A stretch of 34,302 nucleotides of DNA from Basidiobolus meristosporus CBS 931.73 (taxonomy: Eukaryota > Basidiobolomycota > Basidiobolomycetes > Basidiobolales > Basidiobolaceae): contig MCFE01000804.1 in NCBI GenBank assembly GCA_002104905.1, positions 1 through 34,302 of the forward strand, read 5' to 3'. The notes under the pieces are model-generated. The model was not told the DNA's origin, did not search any database, and saw nothing but the letters and a program-made list of their open reading frames with translations. Positions within the stretch are counted from its first letter, which is position 1. Every line of letters begins with the position of its first letter. The translations under genes and the position numbers were made by a program. Below are positions 9,798 to 18,105 of the stretch, in pieces.

Positions 9798-10772
9798 TTA
9801 GTTGCCTTCGGCCCATTTACCAGACTTCTTTCTATGGCACTTGGTAGGCTTAGGCTTATTGCTGCACTTGCTAGGTTTAGTGCTGCATTTTTTAGAGTTA
9901 GTATGTCTAGGCTTGGGAGGGCACTTGGTGCCACTGTTTGAAGGAGTAGGGCCTAAGGTTGTGAGTACAACAGAAGTCTGGACAACAGTTGAACCAACCG
10001 TGGTTGAGGCGGTGGCATTTTGGGTGATGGTCAGAGTTGGAGCTGAAGTAATGGATATCGCACTACTCGAGCCACTGACACTACCGCTGCTTGAGGGGGT
10101 TATTGTAATCAAACGCATGAGAGAAGATGTAGCAATGTGGCGAGTCACAAGAGTGGAGCCGAAGGTCTCAATAAATGTGGATGTAGAATCAAACTGGGTA
10201 GTGGTCGAGCCTCCATCCGTTAGGACTATTTCTTCTCCTTGCCCAATATGGTGAGTTACGGTGGGGCCGGGAATGGTGTTGATAACCGACCTTGAACTTA
10301 GTTGTTCTATTACAGTTCCAATCGCGATACCATTACTTGTGGGACCGGTGATGGTGGTGAGGTCGCCTGCAATCCCACTGGTCACAACTGTAGCCACCAC
10401 ATCTGAAGGAAAAGTCTCTGTGAAATAAGATGACCACAGAGTTCGGCTAATGCTAGTAAGTTGCAGAGAAGCCTCTACTACTGAGCTAGGAATCTGCCGG
10501 GTGAAGGTCTCTCCAGGAATAGTCCGTGTGACGAAAGAGCGGCCATCGTTTTCAGTAATGGTAGCATCGCTGACCGTTTCGGAGTAAGTGATTGCGTCAA
10601 TGGTAGCGATCTGGGTGTGCGCAGATATGTAGTCGGTAACCATTTCAGTAGGAACGAACCAGGTAATCGTTTCCGACGGATACGACAAAGTGACGGTTTC
10701 AAGCACCTGCCCTTGCGCCAAACAGGCAGAACCCAGCAGAGCAAAGAAAAGTGATTGTTGGACTTTTGTCAT
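9798..10772 (-). CDS. Secreted Ser/Thr-rich protein with Lys/Cys tail (paralogue A)
   Basis: Single-exon 324-aa protein starting at a true ATG (10772-10770). Residues 1-21 form a signal peptide with a hydrophobic LFFALLGSACLA core and a small-residue cleavage site. The body (about 22-235) is Thr/Ser/Val/Ile-rich and predicted beta-rich. It carries a recurring motif of the form hydrophobic-T-(R/H/W/N)-x-(I/V)-P: ITWFVP, VTRTIP, FTRQIP, INTIPG, VTHHIG, VTRHIA. A Ser/Thr linker (about 235-280, likely O-glycosylated, with an NAT N-glycosylation sequon) leads to a tail with six Cys and many Lys and Pro (KCPPKP, KKCSTKP, SKCSNKPKPTKCHRKK). There is no GPI signal and no catalytic motif. It is probably a cell-wall or extracellular protein whose tail could cross-link or bind polyanions; that is inference. 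It is the tandem paralogue of the gene at 11524-12495. I know no named family. Confidence 0.85.
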   Translation of the reverse strand: MTKVQQSLFFALLGSACLAQGQVLETVTLSYPSETITWFVPTEMVTDYISAHTQIATIDAITYSETVSDATITENDGRSFVTRTIPGETFTRQIPSSVVEASLQLTSISRTLWSSYFTETFPSDVVATVVTSGIAGDLTTITGPTSNGIAIGTVIEQLSSRSVINTIPGPTVTHHIGQGEEIVLTDGGSTTTQFDSTSTFIETFGSTLVTRHIATSSLMRLITITPSSSGSVSGSSSAISITSAPTLTITQNATASTTVGSTVVQTSVVLTTLGPTPSNSGTKCPPKPRHTNSKKCSTKPSKCSNKPKPTKCHRKKSGKWAEGN

Positions 10773-10846
10773 GGTTTGTTTTTATCGGAAGCTAGTGAAG
10801 ACTCTTTACGACTTGTTCTGAAGTCTTCACCGCACCTACCTGTTTG

Positions 10847-10853
10847 CTTTATA
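10847..10853 (-). promoter_or_regulatory. TATA box of secreted paralogue A
   Basis: TATAAAG on the minus strand, 75 bases upstream of the ATG. Paralogue B has the same heptamer, nearer its start codon. Confidence 0.5.
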
Positions 10854-11523
10854 CTCCGAGCTGCTGTCACGTACACAATTATTTTTGCAGCACTTAGATA
10901 CGATGCCCTAAAATAACCAACAATGCCCAATAAAAAAGACTACGCACACTATTTTTACGTCGTGAGCCCTTCTCTAATCGATGAAAGCCAGCTCGAGTGG
11001 CCGTAATAGAGGCGCCTTTTCCCAAAGGAGCAATTTGTTAGGTTTAGTAATAATTATCGGATTATTCTCCAGGAAGCATCAATGGTGCAATTCCGCGTCT
11101 ATTTATAAGCGCATCATCATGATGATTCTCCAGGATTTGGAACTCGGTCAGTTGATTGTTGACCTGATGCCATGAATATATCCTCCGAGAGAGCGAGCCG
11201 AAATCTGACCTTAATTACCACGGCCAGACATTGGCTAGAATTACTCGAAGCTTAGAATAGTGCCTTCGGAGGGCTGCGCTATTGGCCGCGCGATCTTAAA
11301 GATAACTTGGCCCTGGTACTCTGTTAAAAATATTCTCCTCCGGTTGGCACATGTAAGGAGCGGACATGTTGCTACGAGACCTATTGGTTGGTATTGATTC
11401 GTCAGAACAATGCTGCAATTCAAAGAATTTTATTGTCAAGTGCCAAAATAGCCAGCAGTAGCTTGGCATTTGTAAAAGTGCGTTACTACATTCAGATCAC
11501 GAGATTCAAGCATACTACGCTTT
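10854..11523. other. Intergenic spacer between the secreted paralogues
   Basis: AT-rich spacer with no convincing frame. It holds the upstream promoter region of paralogue A and the 3' flank of paralogue B. Confidence 0.5.
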
Positions 11524-12495
11524 TTATTGGCTTCCAAGGCATTTGGTGTGCTTGGGCCTAGTATGGCATTTTTTGGATTGGGTGGTTGGCAAACATTTGT
11601 TGGCGTGGCTATCTGTTGGGCTAGAGGTGGCTATGGGAGAGCCTTTGGATTCTTGACATGGCTGCGGTGGATCAGTCGCAACATGAGGCGCACCGACCGT
11701 CGCAGAGACGGGTGTCCTCGTGATCGAAGCAGTAACATCTTGGGTAATCGTGACAGTTGGAGGGCTCCATAGAGATCTTGAGCTTTGGATGCCACTGACG
11801 CTACCTGACGAAGGGATGCTGACTGTGAAGGTTACACCCCAAGCCATAGACGATGATTCGATCCGTCGAGTCACAAGGGTTGAGCTAAAGGTCTCTACAA
11901 GGGTGGAGGTAATGTTATACTCCGTCTCAATTACTCCGTTCGCCGTGGTCACCATCCGATCGCCTATTCCAACATCATGGGTAACAGTTGGGCCTGGAAT
12001 GGTTTTTATCACTGAGCGCTCGGCCAACTTCTGCACCACCGTGCCTACAGCAACACCACTATTGATCGGACCCGTGATCGTGTATAGGCTTCCGGGAATC
12101 CCGCTGGTCTCGACTTCCACCGCCACGTAGTAGGCATCTGTTCCCGTGTATATCGAAGGATATAGCGTTCTGCTGATACTCGTAAGCTTTAGAGAGGCAG
12201 AGACGGTGGATTTCGGAATATATCGAGTGAATGTTTTGGGCTCAACAGTCCTAGCAATGGTGTAGCGGTCATCAACAAAAGTCACCGTGTCCCCATATAG
12301 CGTTTCCGAAAAGGTGACAGCATCAATAGTTGCCACTTGGGTGTGGGCAGAGATCACCCCGCTGATATACTCGGTAGCAAGATGCCAAGTAATTGTCTGT
12401 AGTGGATAGGTGTGCGAGACCGTAGTAAGGTTTTGCCCATGCACAGGCAGGGCGGTTCCTAACGTCAAAATAAGAAGATTCTTGAGGCTCAGCAT
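11524..12495 (-). CDS. Secreted Ser/Thr-rich protein with Lys/Cys tail (paralogue B)
   Basis: Single-exon 323-aa protein, ATG at 12495-12493. The signal peptide (1-20) has a LLILTLGTALPVHG core. The body aligns with paralogue A from residue 23 to about 235 without large gaps. Shared blocks include ISAHTQ(I/V)ATIDA, LTSISRTL, TITGP, IPGPTVTH and STLVTR. The repeated motif is again visible (ITWHLA, IARTVE, FTRYIP, IKTIPG, VTHDVG, VTRRIE). The linker has diverged and is Pro/Thr-rich. The tail keeps the Lys/Cys spacing (NKCLPTTQSKKCHTRPKHTKC) but is shorter. Conserved core plus variable linker suggests an old tandem duplication with both copies under selection. Function is unknown; an extracellular or wall location follows from the signal peptide and lack of other membrane segments. 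Confidence 0.85.
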   Translation of the reverse strand: MLSLKNLLILTLGTALPVHGQNLTTVSHTYPLQTITWHLATEYISGVISAHTQVATIDAVTFSETLYGDTVTFVDDRYTIARTVEPKTFTRYIPKSTVSASLKLTSISRTLYPSIYTGTDAYYVAVEVETSGIPGSLYTITGPINSGVAVGTVVQKLAERSVIKTIPGPTVTHDVGIGDRMVTTANGVIETEYNITSTLVETFSSTLVTRRIESSSMAWGVTFTVSIPSSGSVSGIQSSRSLWSPPTVTITQDVTASITRTPVSATVGAPHVATDPPQPCQESKGSPIATSSPTDSHANKCLPTTQSKKCHTRPKHTKCLGSQ

Positions 12496-12529
12496 GGGAT
12501 CACTTGTGGATATCTTGAGTCCCTGCTTA

Positions 12530-12536
12530 CTTTATA
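12530..12536 (-). promoter_or_regulatory. TATA box of secreted paralogue B
   Basis: TATAAAG on the minus strand, 35 bases upstream of the ATG. Confidence 0.5.
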
Positions 12537-13412
12537 TGCCAATGCAAGTGCTCGAAGAGCCCTGTCAAGATGTATTTTTACATCCCATTCTATGATTAAT
12601 AAGCAGCATGGATGCACTCGGCGAAGCCCAAAAGACGGACGCCCAATACAGAGATAGTCATGAGTTCCAAGCATCTTGTCGATATGAGATGTAATTTGCT
12701 ATGTTTGGTCGCAATATACACCGCCAATGATCGAAGCGTTGACTACAATTTATTGGAAAAAAGTGATAAATGAGTAATTGCAGATAGCTCTGGCAACTGC
12801 TGGATGTCACCCGTATTTATAAATATACCTTGCATAATGAACCAGCCAGCATGGCAAACAGAGCAACATACTGGCGATAGTACCGAGAAACACAGCGACT
12901 ACGATCGAAACCCTATAGCTGAAGTAGCTGTTCCTGCTTCAGGTTACTAGCAGCCTGATATTTGACCTCTAGCGCCTGAAAAGCCCAGGAACATCGTTTG
13001 GATAACAATCCAGCAGCATGCAGTGTCCTCCAATCTTGATAGCAAAGTCATATCGATCTTGGAGATTGAGGGTGCACCCATCCCTTGTTATATAGCTTTG
13101 GTGAGAAATGGGAAATTTCAACGGCTGATGCTTGCTGTGGCTTTGCTCTTACTGGTCGATCCACACCTAGCCGCACTGATATTCCGCACAACCGGGTACC
13201 TCCGCATCATTTGCAGGTTTGTTTAGAATACCCGCAATGATGTGATTCTCCATTCTTCGACGTTTGCGATTCCAGAACTATCTAGCACAGTACACATCGG
13301 TAATATTGTGGGATCAAAACAAACTAGATTAGCCATGATCTGACTAATCTCCTTATGCAAAATAAATACATCCAAATCGGCCAGCTTTCCCTTACGCTTT
13401 AGTTACCTTACT
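12537..13412. other. Divergent intergenic region
   Basis: This lies between the promoters of paralogue B (minus) and TBCA (plus). I found no plausible gene, RNA or repeat. An ATAAATA sequence at 13361-13367 is a possible TBCA promoter element. Confidence 0.5.
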
Positions 13413-13928
13413 ATGTCTACCATTCAACGTCATTTAGAGATCAAAACTGGTGTAGTTAAAAGGTCAATGTTCATGGGCCGCCGGATTCATAAATTGGTGC
13501 TAATTCTCGTTTTTTATAGAATCTACAAGGAAGGTCTTTACTATATCAAAGAGAAGGACCAGCAACAGGCCAAGATCGACAAGATGGTTGAAAACGGCGA
13601 AGATGAGTATGACATCAAAAAACAGGTGACTTTAGTCCTTTCAGAATAGCTTTTTCACTTGAATGCTAAAATCACCCTTGCACCTTCGATAGCGAGAGGT
13701 TCTTGACGAGACCCTTCGTATGATTCCTGATGGAAAGAAGCGCCTGGCTGCCGCTTACCAAGAATTACAGACCTTAGTGGTACACAGCCCTGAGTTTTAC
13801 CTGATTTGGTGATCATTGTCGCTAACCTCTTTAATTTGTCCTAGCTCCAAAACGCCGAAGAACCTAGCGTCAACGCCACTAAAGAATTCAAGAATGCCTC
13901 TGAATTGCTCAAGGAAATTGAACTGTAA
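13413..13928 (+). CDS. TBCA: Tubulin-binding cofactor A
   Basis: Four exons: 13413-13462, 13520-13625, 13693-13779, 13845-13928, giving 108 aa, the usual length of the family. The product begins MSTIQRHLEIKTGVVKR and continues IYKEGLYYIKEKDQQQAKID, then MIPDGKKRLAAAYQELQ and ASELLKEIEL. This matches the three-helix-bundle TBCA/Rbl2 family. TBCA is a cytosolic chaperone that holds beta-tubulin during tubulin heterodimer assembly. The first intron has an unusual donor, GTCAAT, and the third intron has a clear GCTAAC branch point. An ORF-only reading truncates the protein after the second exon. It is convergent with the DUF1640 gene. Confidence 0.93.
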
Positions 13929-14313
13929 TAAGAACACTGGTATTTACATGATGTACGCACTGTTAGCGATGCTCTGCTCTGCTCAAATAAATAAAGGGAT
14001 AAAGCCCACCATGTATATGTATCATTCGCAATACACGTGGATTTAGGATGGTGCGTGAAATTTTGCATGTATTTATTACAAGACAAGAATAGACCAATGG
14101 AGTTGGCTTCTGGTGCACATCGATAGAGCCTCGTAATTCTATATGCGTGGAAATGATCACTAAGCTTGGGTTTCTATACGGAGCATAGTGCAGTAGATGC
14201 ATCGGTTAGTGAAATGGAGTTTGAAAGCAGAGGGGACTTGGGTTGAATGAAGCAATGAATTGGTATATAGGTGGAGAAGCAACTCGAAATAAACAGACGA
14301 GCCAGGATTGGCT
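13929..14313. other. Convergent 3' flank between TBCA and the DUF1640 gene
   Basis: Contains AATAAA-type sequence at 13987-13996 (AAATAAATAA) suited to polyadenylation of TBCA. No gene seen. Confidence 0.5.
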
Positions 14314-15312
14314 TTATGAAACAGAGATCTCCGCGTTCTCCGGTACGAACTCCGATGTCGGCTCCTCCTTAGTTGCGCCGGCTGGTTTGGTGGTCCACTT
14401 GATCAAGATCCCCGCCAAAAGGATCACCGTTGCCGTGCCGAAAGCCGCCACTAGAAAGATTGACGTTAATGAAATCAGGCAGTGGTCAGAGACAGGCAAC
14501 TCATCGTCACATACTCATTCCCTTTCGTGTGGTTTCCCATTTCAATGCCTCGATATCCGTTCGAATATCCGAAAGCTGCAGGGTGTATTTATTGTCGAAC
14601 TCGTGGATTTTCATCTCCATTTTCTTTTGCTCCTGGCGAACCTCGGCCTTACGGTTGTTGAACTCCAAGTGGATATCGCTCTTCAAGCTTCCAACAACCT
14701 CCCGCAGTTTCTGGGAGAGTGCTTCGACATCTCGGCTGATGGAGCTCACCTCCGATTCCAGGATGCTGTGGTCGTTCTTGCGTAGAATCTTGATCTCGGT
14801 ACGCAATTCACTTAAGGTTGCCTTGAACAGGTACAACTCCTAACAAACGGCTCATTACAAAGGCCAACACCGAGATACATAAGAGTTCAACCTACCTTCT
14901 CCATCTCTGATTTAGCAAGCATTTCGGAACGCACCTGAGCGGAGCTAAAGACTCACACATCAGTCATATGAACATACAGGCAGAGTCCAGGTGTAGTATG
15001 TGTCCGCAGTCCTCACCTATCCCGCATCAACACACGTATACAGCGCATGATAGCCACTGCTTGGTTTCTAGGAAATTTTCCATTGGTCTCCAGCTTTGAG
15101 ACCGTTTGGTACGTGTCGAAATTGTGCTTGGTGTTGATGTAGCGGACTACAGAATTCTGCAAACCAATTAGTACCGCAGCCCGCTTGTAGAAGAGAGTCA
15201 GATTTTGCTGTTGCCGTCAGTGGGATACCTTATTTGCGGCTCTCAATCCAGGATGCCTCCACGCCAATGAAGAAAAACATATTGAGGGCCTAAGGACTCT
15301 GGGGCTGAACAT
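14314..15312 (-). CDS. Mitochondrial coiled-coil protein, DUF1640 (MCUR1/CCDC90/FMP32-type)
   Basis: Five exons, minus strand: 15312-15229, 15156-15017, 14944-14896, 14839-14515, 14450-14314, joined to 244 aa. Residues 1-28 (MFSPRVLRPSICFSSLAWRH...) are Arg-rich and non-acidic, typical of a mitochondrial presequence. The FDTYQTVSKLETNGKFPRNQA block is the conserved head of the DUF1640 family. A long coiled coil (about 75-190) follows, then one hydrophobic helix (MAAFGTATVILLAGILIKW, about 200-220) and an acidic/polar tail. Family members are inner-membrane proteins linked to calcium uniporter regulation (animal MCUR1), proline metabolism or cytochrome oxidase assembly (yeast FMP32). Which role applies here is open. 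Introns have clear branch points (TACTAAT, CATTAAC). The long plus-strand frame over this gene is a shadow. Confidence 0.9.
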
Positions 15313-15507
15313 CTTGGGCGAAGTCACAAGGGAAAGAGAATACTCCAGGTGAAAAATGGAGAAGCCGATATTGGGCATTTTGCTATCAGGTAAATGGACA
15401 AGAATATTTAATCAGATCAAGCTAGAGTCACATCGAAATTCTGGTTTAATCACGAGAACATGCATCCGGGATATTTTATACACTCGCGCAAAATTCTTGT
15501 TTAGACT

Positions 15508-15546
15508 GCATTGTGGGACTCGAACTAAAGATGGTAACCACAATGC
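15508..15546 (-). other. Perfect 9-bp stem-loop at the stop codon of the 15525 gene
   Basis: The arms GCATTGTGG (15508-15516) and CCACAATGC (15538-15546) are exact reverse complements around a 21-base loop that contains the TAG stop. In the transcript this would fold at the end of the coding region. It could affect 3'-end formation or termination, or be chance. Confidence 0.4.
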
Positions 15547-16187
15547 TGCTCAAAAGCCCTGAATAGCTGATCAGAATACATAATCTGATAATAGTACAAG
15601 ACTGGCTCCTCTCCGGGATTCTTAACTGTCTTGTAAAAGTCCTCAGTGCAGGGAAGGCATATGTCTTTCCGGAGTTCTTCAGGGGGGACTGAGCGGCTTA
15701 GGCTATTCCCTAAAGCAATACTTGCGCGAATAACTCTAGACAAGCAGTAAACGCCATTATCCTTGCGGCAGGCAACCGTGGCCGCCTTTGCGTTGGACCA
15801 GGAAGAATACACTCTCTGACTATTTGAAGAAGATTGAGAGGCACAACTCTTGGAGATCAACTGCGCTGCCCCGATGGTATCTTGAAAGCATTTCTTGTCA
15901 CAGACCTCGTTTAGCGTTGAGAAGAAAAGTGGAAGCTGGGAGTAGCACTGGTTCAGTGCAGGGTACTTGCTTTCGATTTCCTGTATGACTGCACGACACT
16001 TGGAGTCAGGATTGTAAATGCCATCGGCGAAGTGGCTCTTTGGCTTGCCATAAACGTTAGTGACCTGCTGCAGGATATCGAATGCCTGTTGTCGAAAGGC
16101 ATTCACTAAGGTGAACCCGTCAACTGTTGCTGCCCGAAGGCTTGCACTAAAGAGAAGCAGAACACCTACATTAACGATGGCTTTCAT
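15525..16187 (-). CDS. Small secreted cysteine-rich protein
   Basis: Single-exon protein of 220 aa. The frame is open further upstream, but the first ATG is at 16187 and gives MKAIVNVGVLLLFSASLRAA, a clean signal peptide; the upstream extension would need a GTG start. The mature part has about 12 Cys, including CDKKC, SKSC, CRKDNGVYC and CLPC, spaced as in disulfide-bonded extracellular proteins. There are no membrane helices and no catalytic motif that I recognise. Early-diverging fungi have lineage-specific secreted Cys-rich proteins of about this size, and I place it there only loosely. It is the third secreted protein within 7 kb. Confidence 0.8.
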   Translation of the reverse strand: MKAIVNVGVLLLFSASLRAATVDGFTLVNAFRQQAFDILQQVTNVYGKPKSHFADGIYNPDSKCRAVIQEIESKYPALNQCYSQLPLFFSTLNEVCDKKCFQDTIGAAQLISKSCASQSSSNSQRVYSSWSNAKAATVACRKDNGVYCLSRVIRASIALGNSLSRSVPPEELRKDICLPCTEDFYKTVKNPGEEPVLYYYQIMYSDQLFRAFEQHCGYHL

Positions 16188-16620
16188 GGTTAGCCTGGCT
16201 ATGACAAAAGAGGTGGTGGTGATGGGCAATATCACATCGCCCCCTCTGCAATAGTAAGTTATTATAGCCTATGCAGCTCAGGCCATGGTAGATAGGAGTG
16301 CATCAATGTTGAATAGCATCATGCATTGCGATGCAGATACCCGACTCTCGCATGTGGGGTAATTAGTAATTCCGTTCAACCAATACTCCATTTCATCAGT
16401 CCTTGTGGTGTTTGAGTGTTGTCTTCGGGGTGATAACGAAAGATGATTCAGCGCTACGTCATTGGTTGGATCGGAGCTTGGTTTTAAAGAATAGAATTAC
16501 GTTGTCCGTTGAATTACCAATGCGACGCTTGGACCGCAGTCAGGATTAGAAGCATGGGTATCCCAAGAGCATAAAAGTAAGGACTGAGAAAGGAACTCTG
16601 CCTCATTACACTTGTTCATC
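16188..16620. other. Divergent promoter region
   Basis: Separates the secreted Cys-rich gene (minus) from the dehydrogenase (plus). It carries the dehydrogenase TATA-like box. No gene seen. Confidence 0.5.
16571..16577 (+). promoter_or_regulatory. TATA-like box of the dehydrogenase gene
   Basis: ATAAAAG, 50 bases upstream of the ATG. Confidence 0.4.
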
Positions 16621-17367
16621 ATGTCAAAGCTCGAAGGGAAAGTAGCACTAGTCACCGGAGCTTCCAGGGGCATTGGGAAGACCATTGCTCTGCGCCTTGC
16701 CAGGGATGGTGCCAAAGTAGTGGTGAACTACGTCAACAGTTCCAAGGCGGCTGAGGATGTCGTGGCTGAAATTAAATCCAACGGTGGGGATGCCATCGCG
16801 CTCCAGGGGGACATCCAGAACGTCTCGGAGATCAGAGCCCTAATCGCCGAATCCTTCAAACATTTCGGTAAAGTCGACATCTTGGTGAATAACGCTGGCA
16901 TAGTCCACTACAAGCTGCTGGAGGAGCACACAGAGGAAACCTACGAGCAGATCTTTGGCACCAACGTACGCGCTACGTACTTCGCCATCCAGGAAGTGGT
17001 CAAGGCAGGCATGTCTAGAGGTGGCCGTATCATCAATCTCTCCAGCACTACCACTGCGATCCAAATGCCCAGATACAGTCTATATGCGGCATCCAAGGCT
17101 GCCGTGGAAAACATCACCAAGCACCTAGCCACCGAGTTGGGGCCAAAGGGAATCAACATCAACGCAGTGTCCCCCGGCCCAACTGATACAGAGCTCTTCA
17201 GAAAGGGCAAGGATGAAGAGACCATTGAAAGGATGAAAAAAATGGCGCCGCTGTATGGATTGGGCACGCCTGGAGATATCGCAGGCGTGGTTGCTTTCTT
17301 GTGCTCTGAGGATGCCAAATGGATCACTGGTCAAAATATCAAGGTCAATGGCGGTCTTGCTAGCTAA
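16621..17367 (+). CDS. Short-chain dehydrogenase/reductase (classical SDR)
   Basis: Single-exon 248-aa protein. The start is the ATG at 16621 (MSKLEGKVALVTG), since the open frame upstream has only a TTG. Classical SDR features are all present: the NAD(P)-binding TGASRGIG (12-19), NNAG (90-93), the catalytic serine in INLSS near 142, Y155 and K159 in YAASK, and the PGPTDT segment that follows. The C-terminus ends in NIKVNGG, the usual SDR cofactor/substrate-loop ending. Overall it resembles FabG- or glucose-dehydrogenase-like reductases of bacteria and fungi. The substrate cannot be assigned. VVVNYVNSS after the second beta strand (no acidic residue) suggests NADPH preference. It has no introns while most neighbours have several, so bacterial acquisition is possible but unproven. 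Confidence 0.92.
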   Translation: MSKLEGKVALVTGASRGIGKTIALRLARDGAKVVVNYVNSSKAAEDVVAEIKSNGGDAIALQGDIQNVSEIRALIAESFKHFGKVDILVNNAGIVHYKLLEEHTEETYEQIFGTNVRATYFAIQEVVKAGMSRGGRIINLSSTTTAIQMPRYSLYAASKAAVENITKHLATELGPKGININAVSPGPTDTELFRKGKDEETIERMKKMAPLYGLGTPGDIAGVVAFLCSEDAKWITGQNIKVNGGLAS

Positions 17368-18105
17368 GCGAAGCTGCCAATCAAACAAAGCAATCAATAA
17401 AAGCGAGATTATGACAACAGTCTCTCACGAAAACCCAAGTTTATTAATGTGCAACAGATCACCCCCACTCCTTGCTCTTGGGAAAAAGCTTGATCTGCCA
17501 GGCCTCCATCACCCACCACCACCCTCGAGTGCTTGGGCAGTTGATGCAACCCGAATCACGAGGTAGATGTCAGCAGGATTAAACCCTTTCTGATGTAGTA
17601 CACAATAAAATCGCAATAGATTGATAGAATCCCAAAACTAGTCGCTAATCTTGGCTAATATCTTCGTGTCCGAAGAAATGTGATGGGATCTCTACAATGC
17701 CATGGAAGCTTCATTGGCAGTGGGCATCTTGTACCACATAACCTTAAAAAGTCATCGGAGAAACGATTAAGCCAATCCTCCATTGCAGTCAATAAAATCA
17801 AGTTGCGACAGTCATAATGGAATTGAAGGGACCCCATATGAATCGTGGCCAGCTACCCCAAAAAGTCGAACACTCAATCTTTTATGATTCATTAACATCA
17901 ATCTGAAATGATGCCATTTTGCGCACGAATTGCTGATCGAGTCATCCAAGCAATAATTAGTAATTGTGGATTCTTTTGGGTCGATGTCGCGATGTTGCAA
18001 TCAATGTCATATCTGAGTCTTACTCGACGGCCCTATAAAACGACGGGATTCTTTCCGCATTTGCTAACTCACAAACGTTAAACTCCCACTGCCCGAAATT
18101 TCACG
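17368..18105. other. Intergenic region upstream of the SQR gene
   Basis: AT-rich, no gene recognised. AATAAAA at 17396-17402 could serve as polyadenylation signal for the dehydrogenase. Confidence 0.5.
18034..18040 (+). promoter_or_regulatory. TATA box of the SQR gene
   Basis: TATAAAA, 72 bases upstream of the ATG. Confidence 0.5.

Noticed and set aside
9802-10254. 150-codon plus-strand frame rich in Leu/Val
   Set aside because: Antisense shadow of the Ser/Thr/Lys-rich secreted protein.
14243-14785. 180-codon plus-strand frame
   Set aside because: It lies antisense to the DUF1640 gene, whose five-exon model has phase, targeting sequence, coiled coil and membrane helix.
15509-15530. tRNA T-arm-like string (minus strand AGTTCGAGTCCCAC)
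   Set aside because: The bases before it do not pair to make a T stem and no acceptor, D or anticodon arm can be placed. It is part of the coding end and the hairpin reported above.
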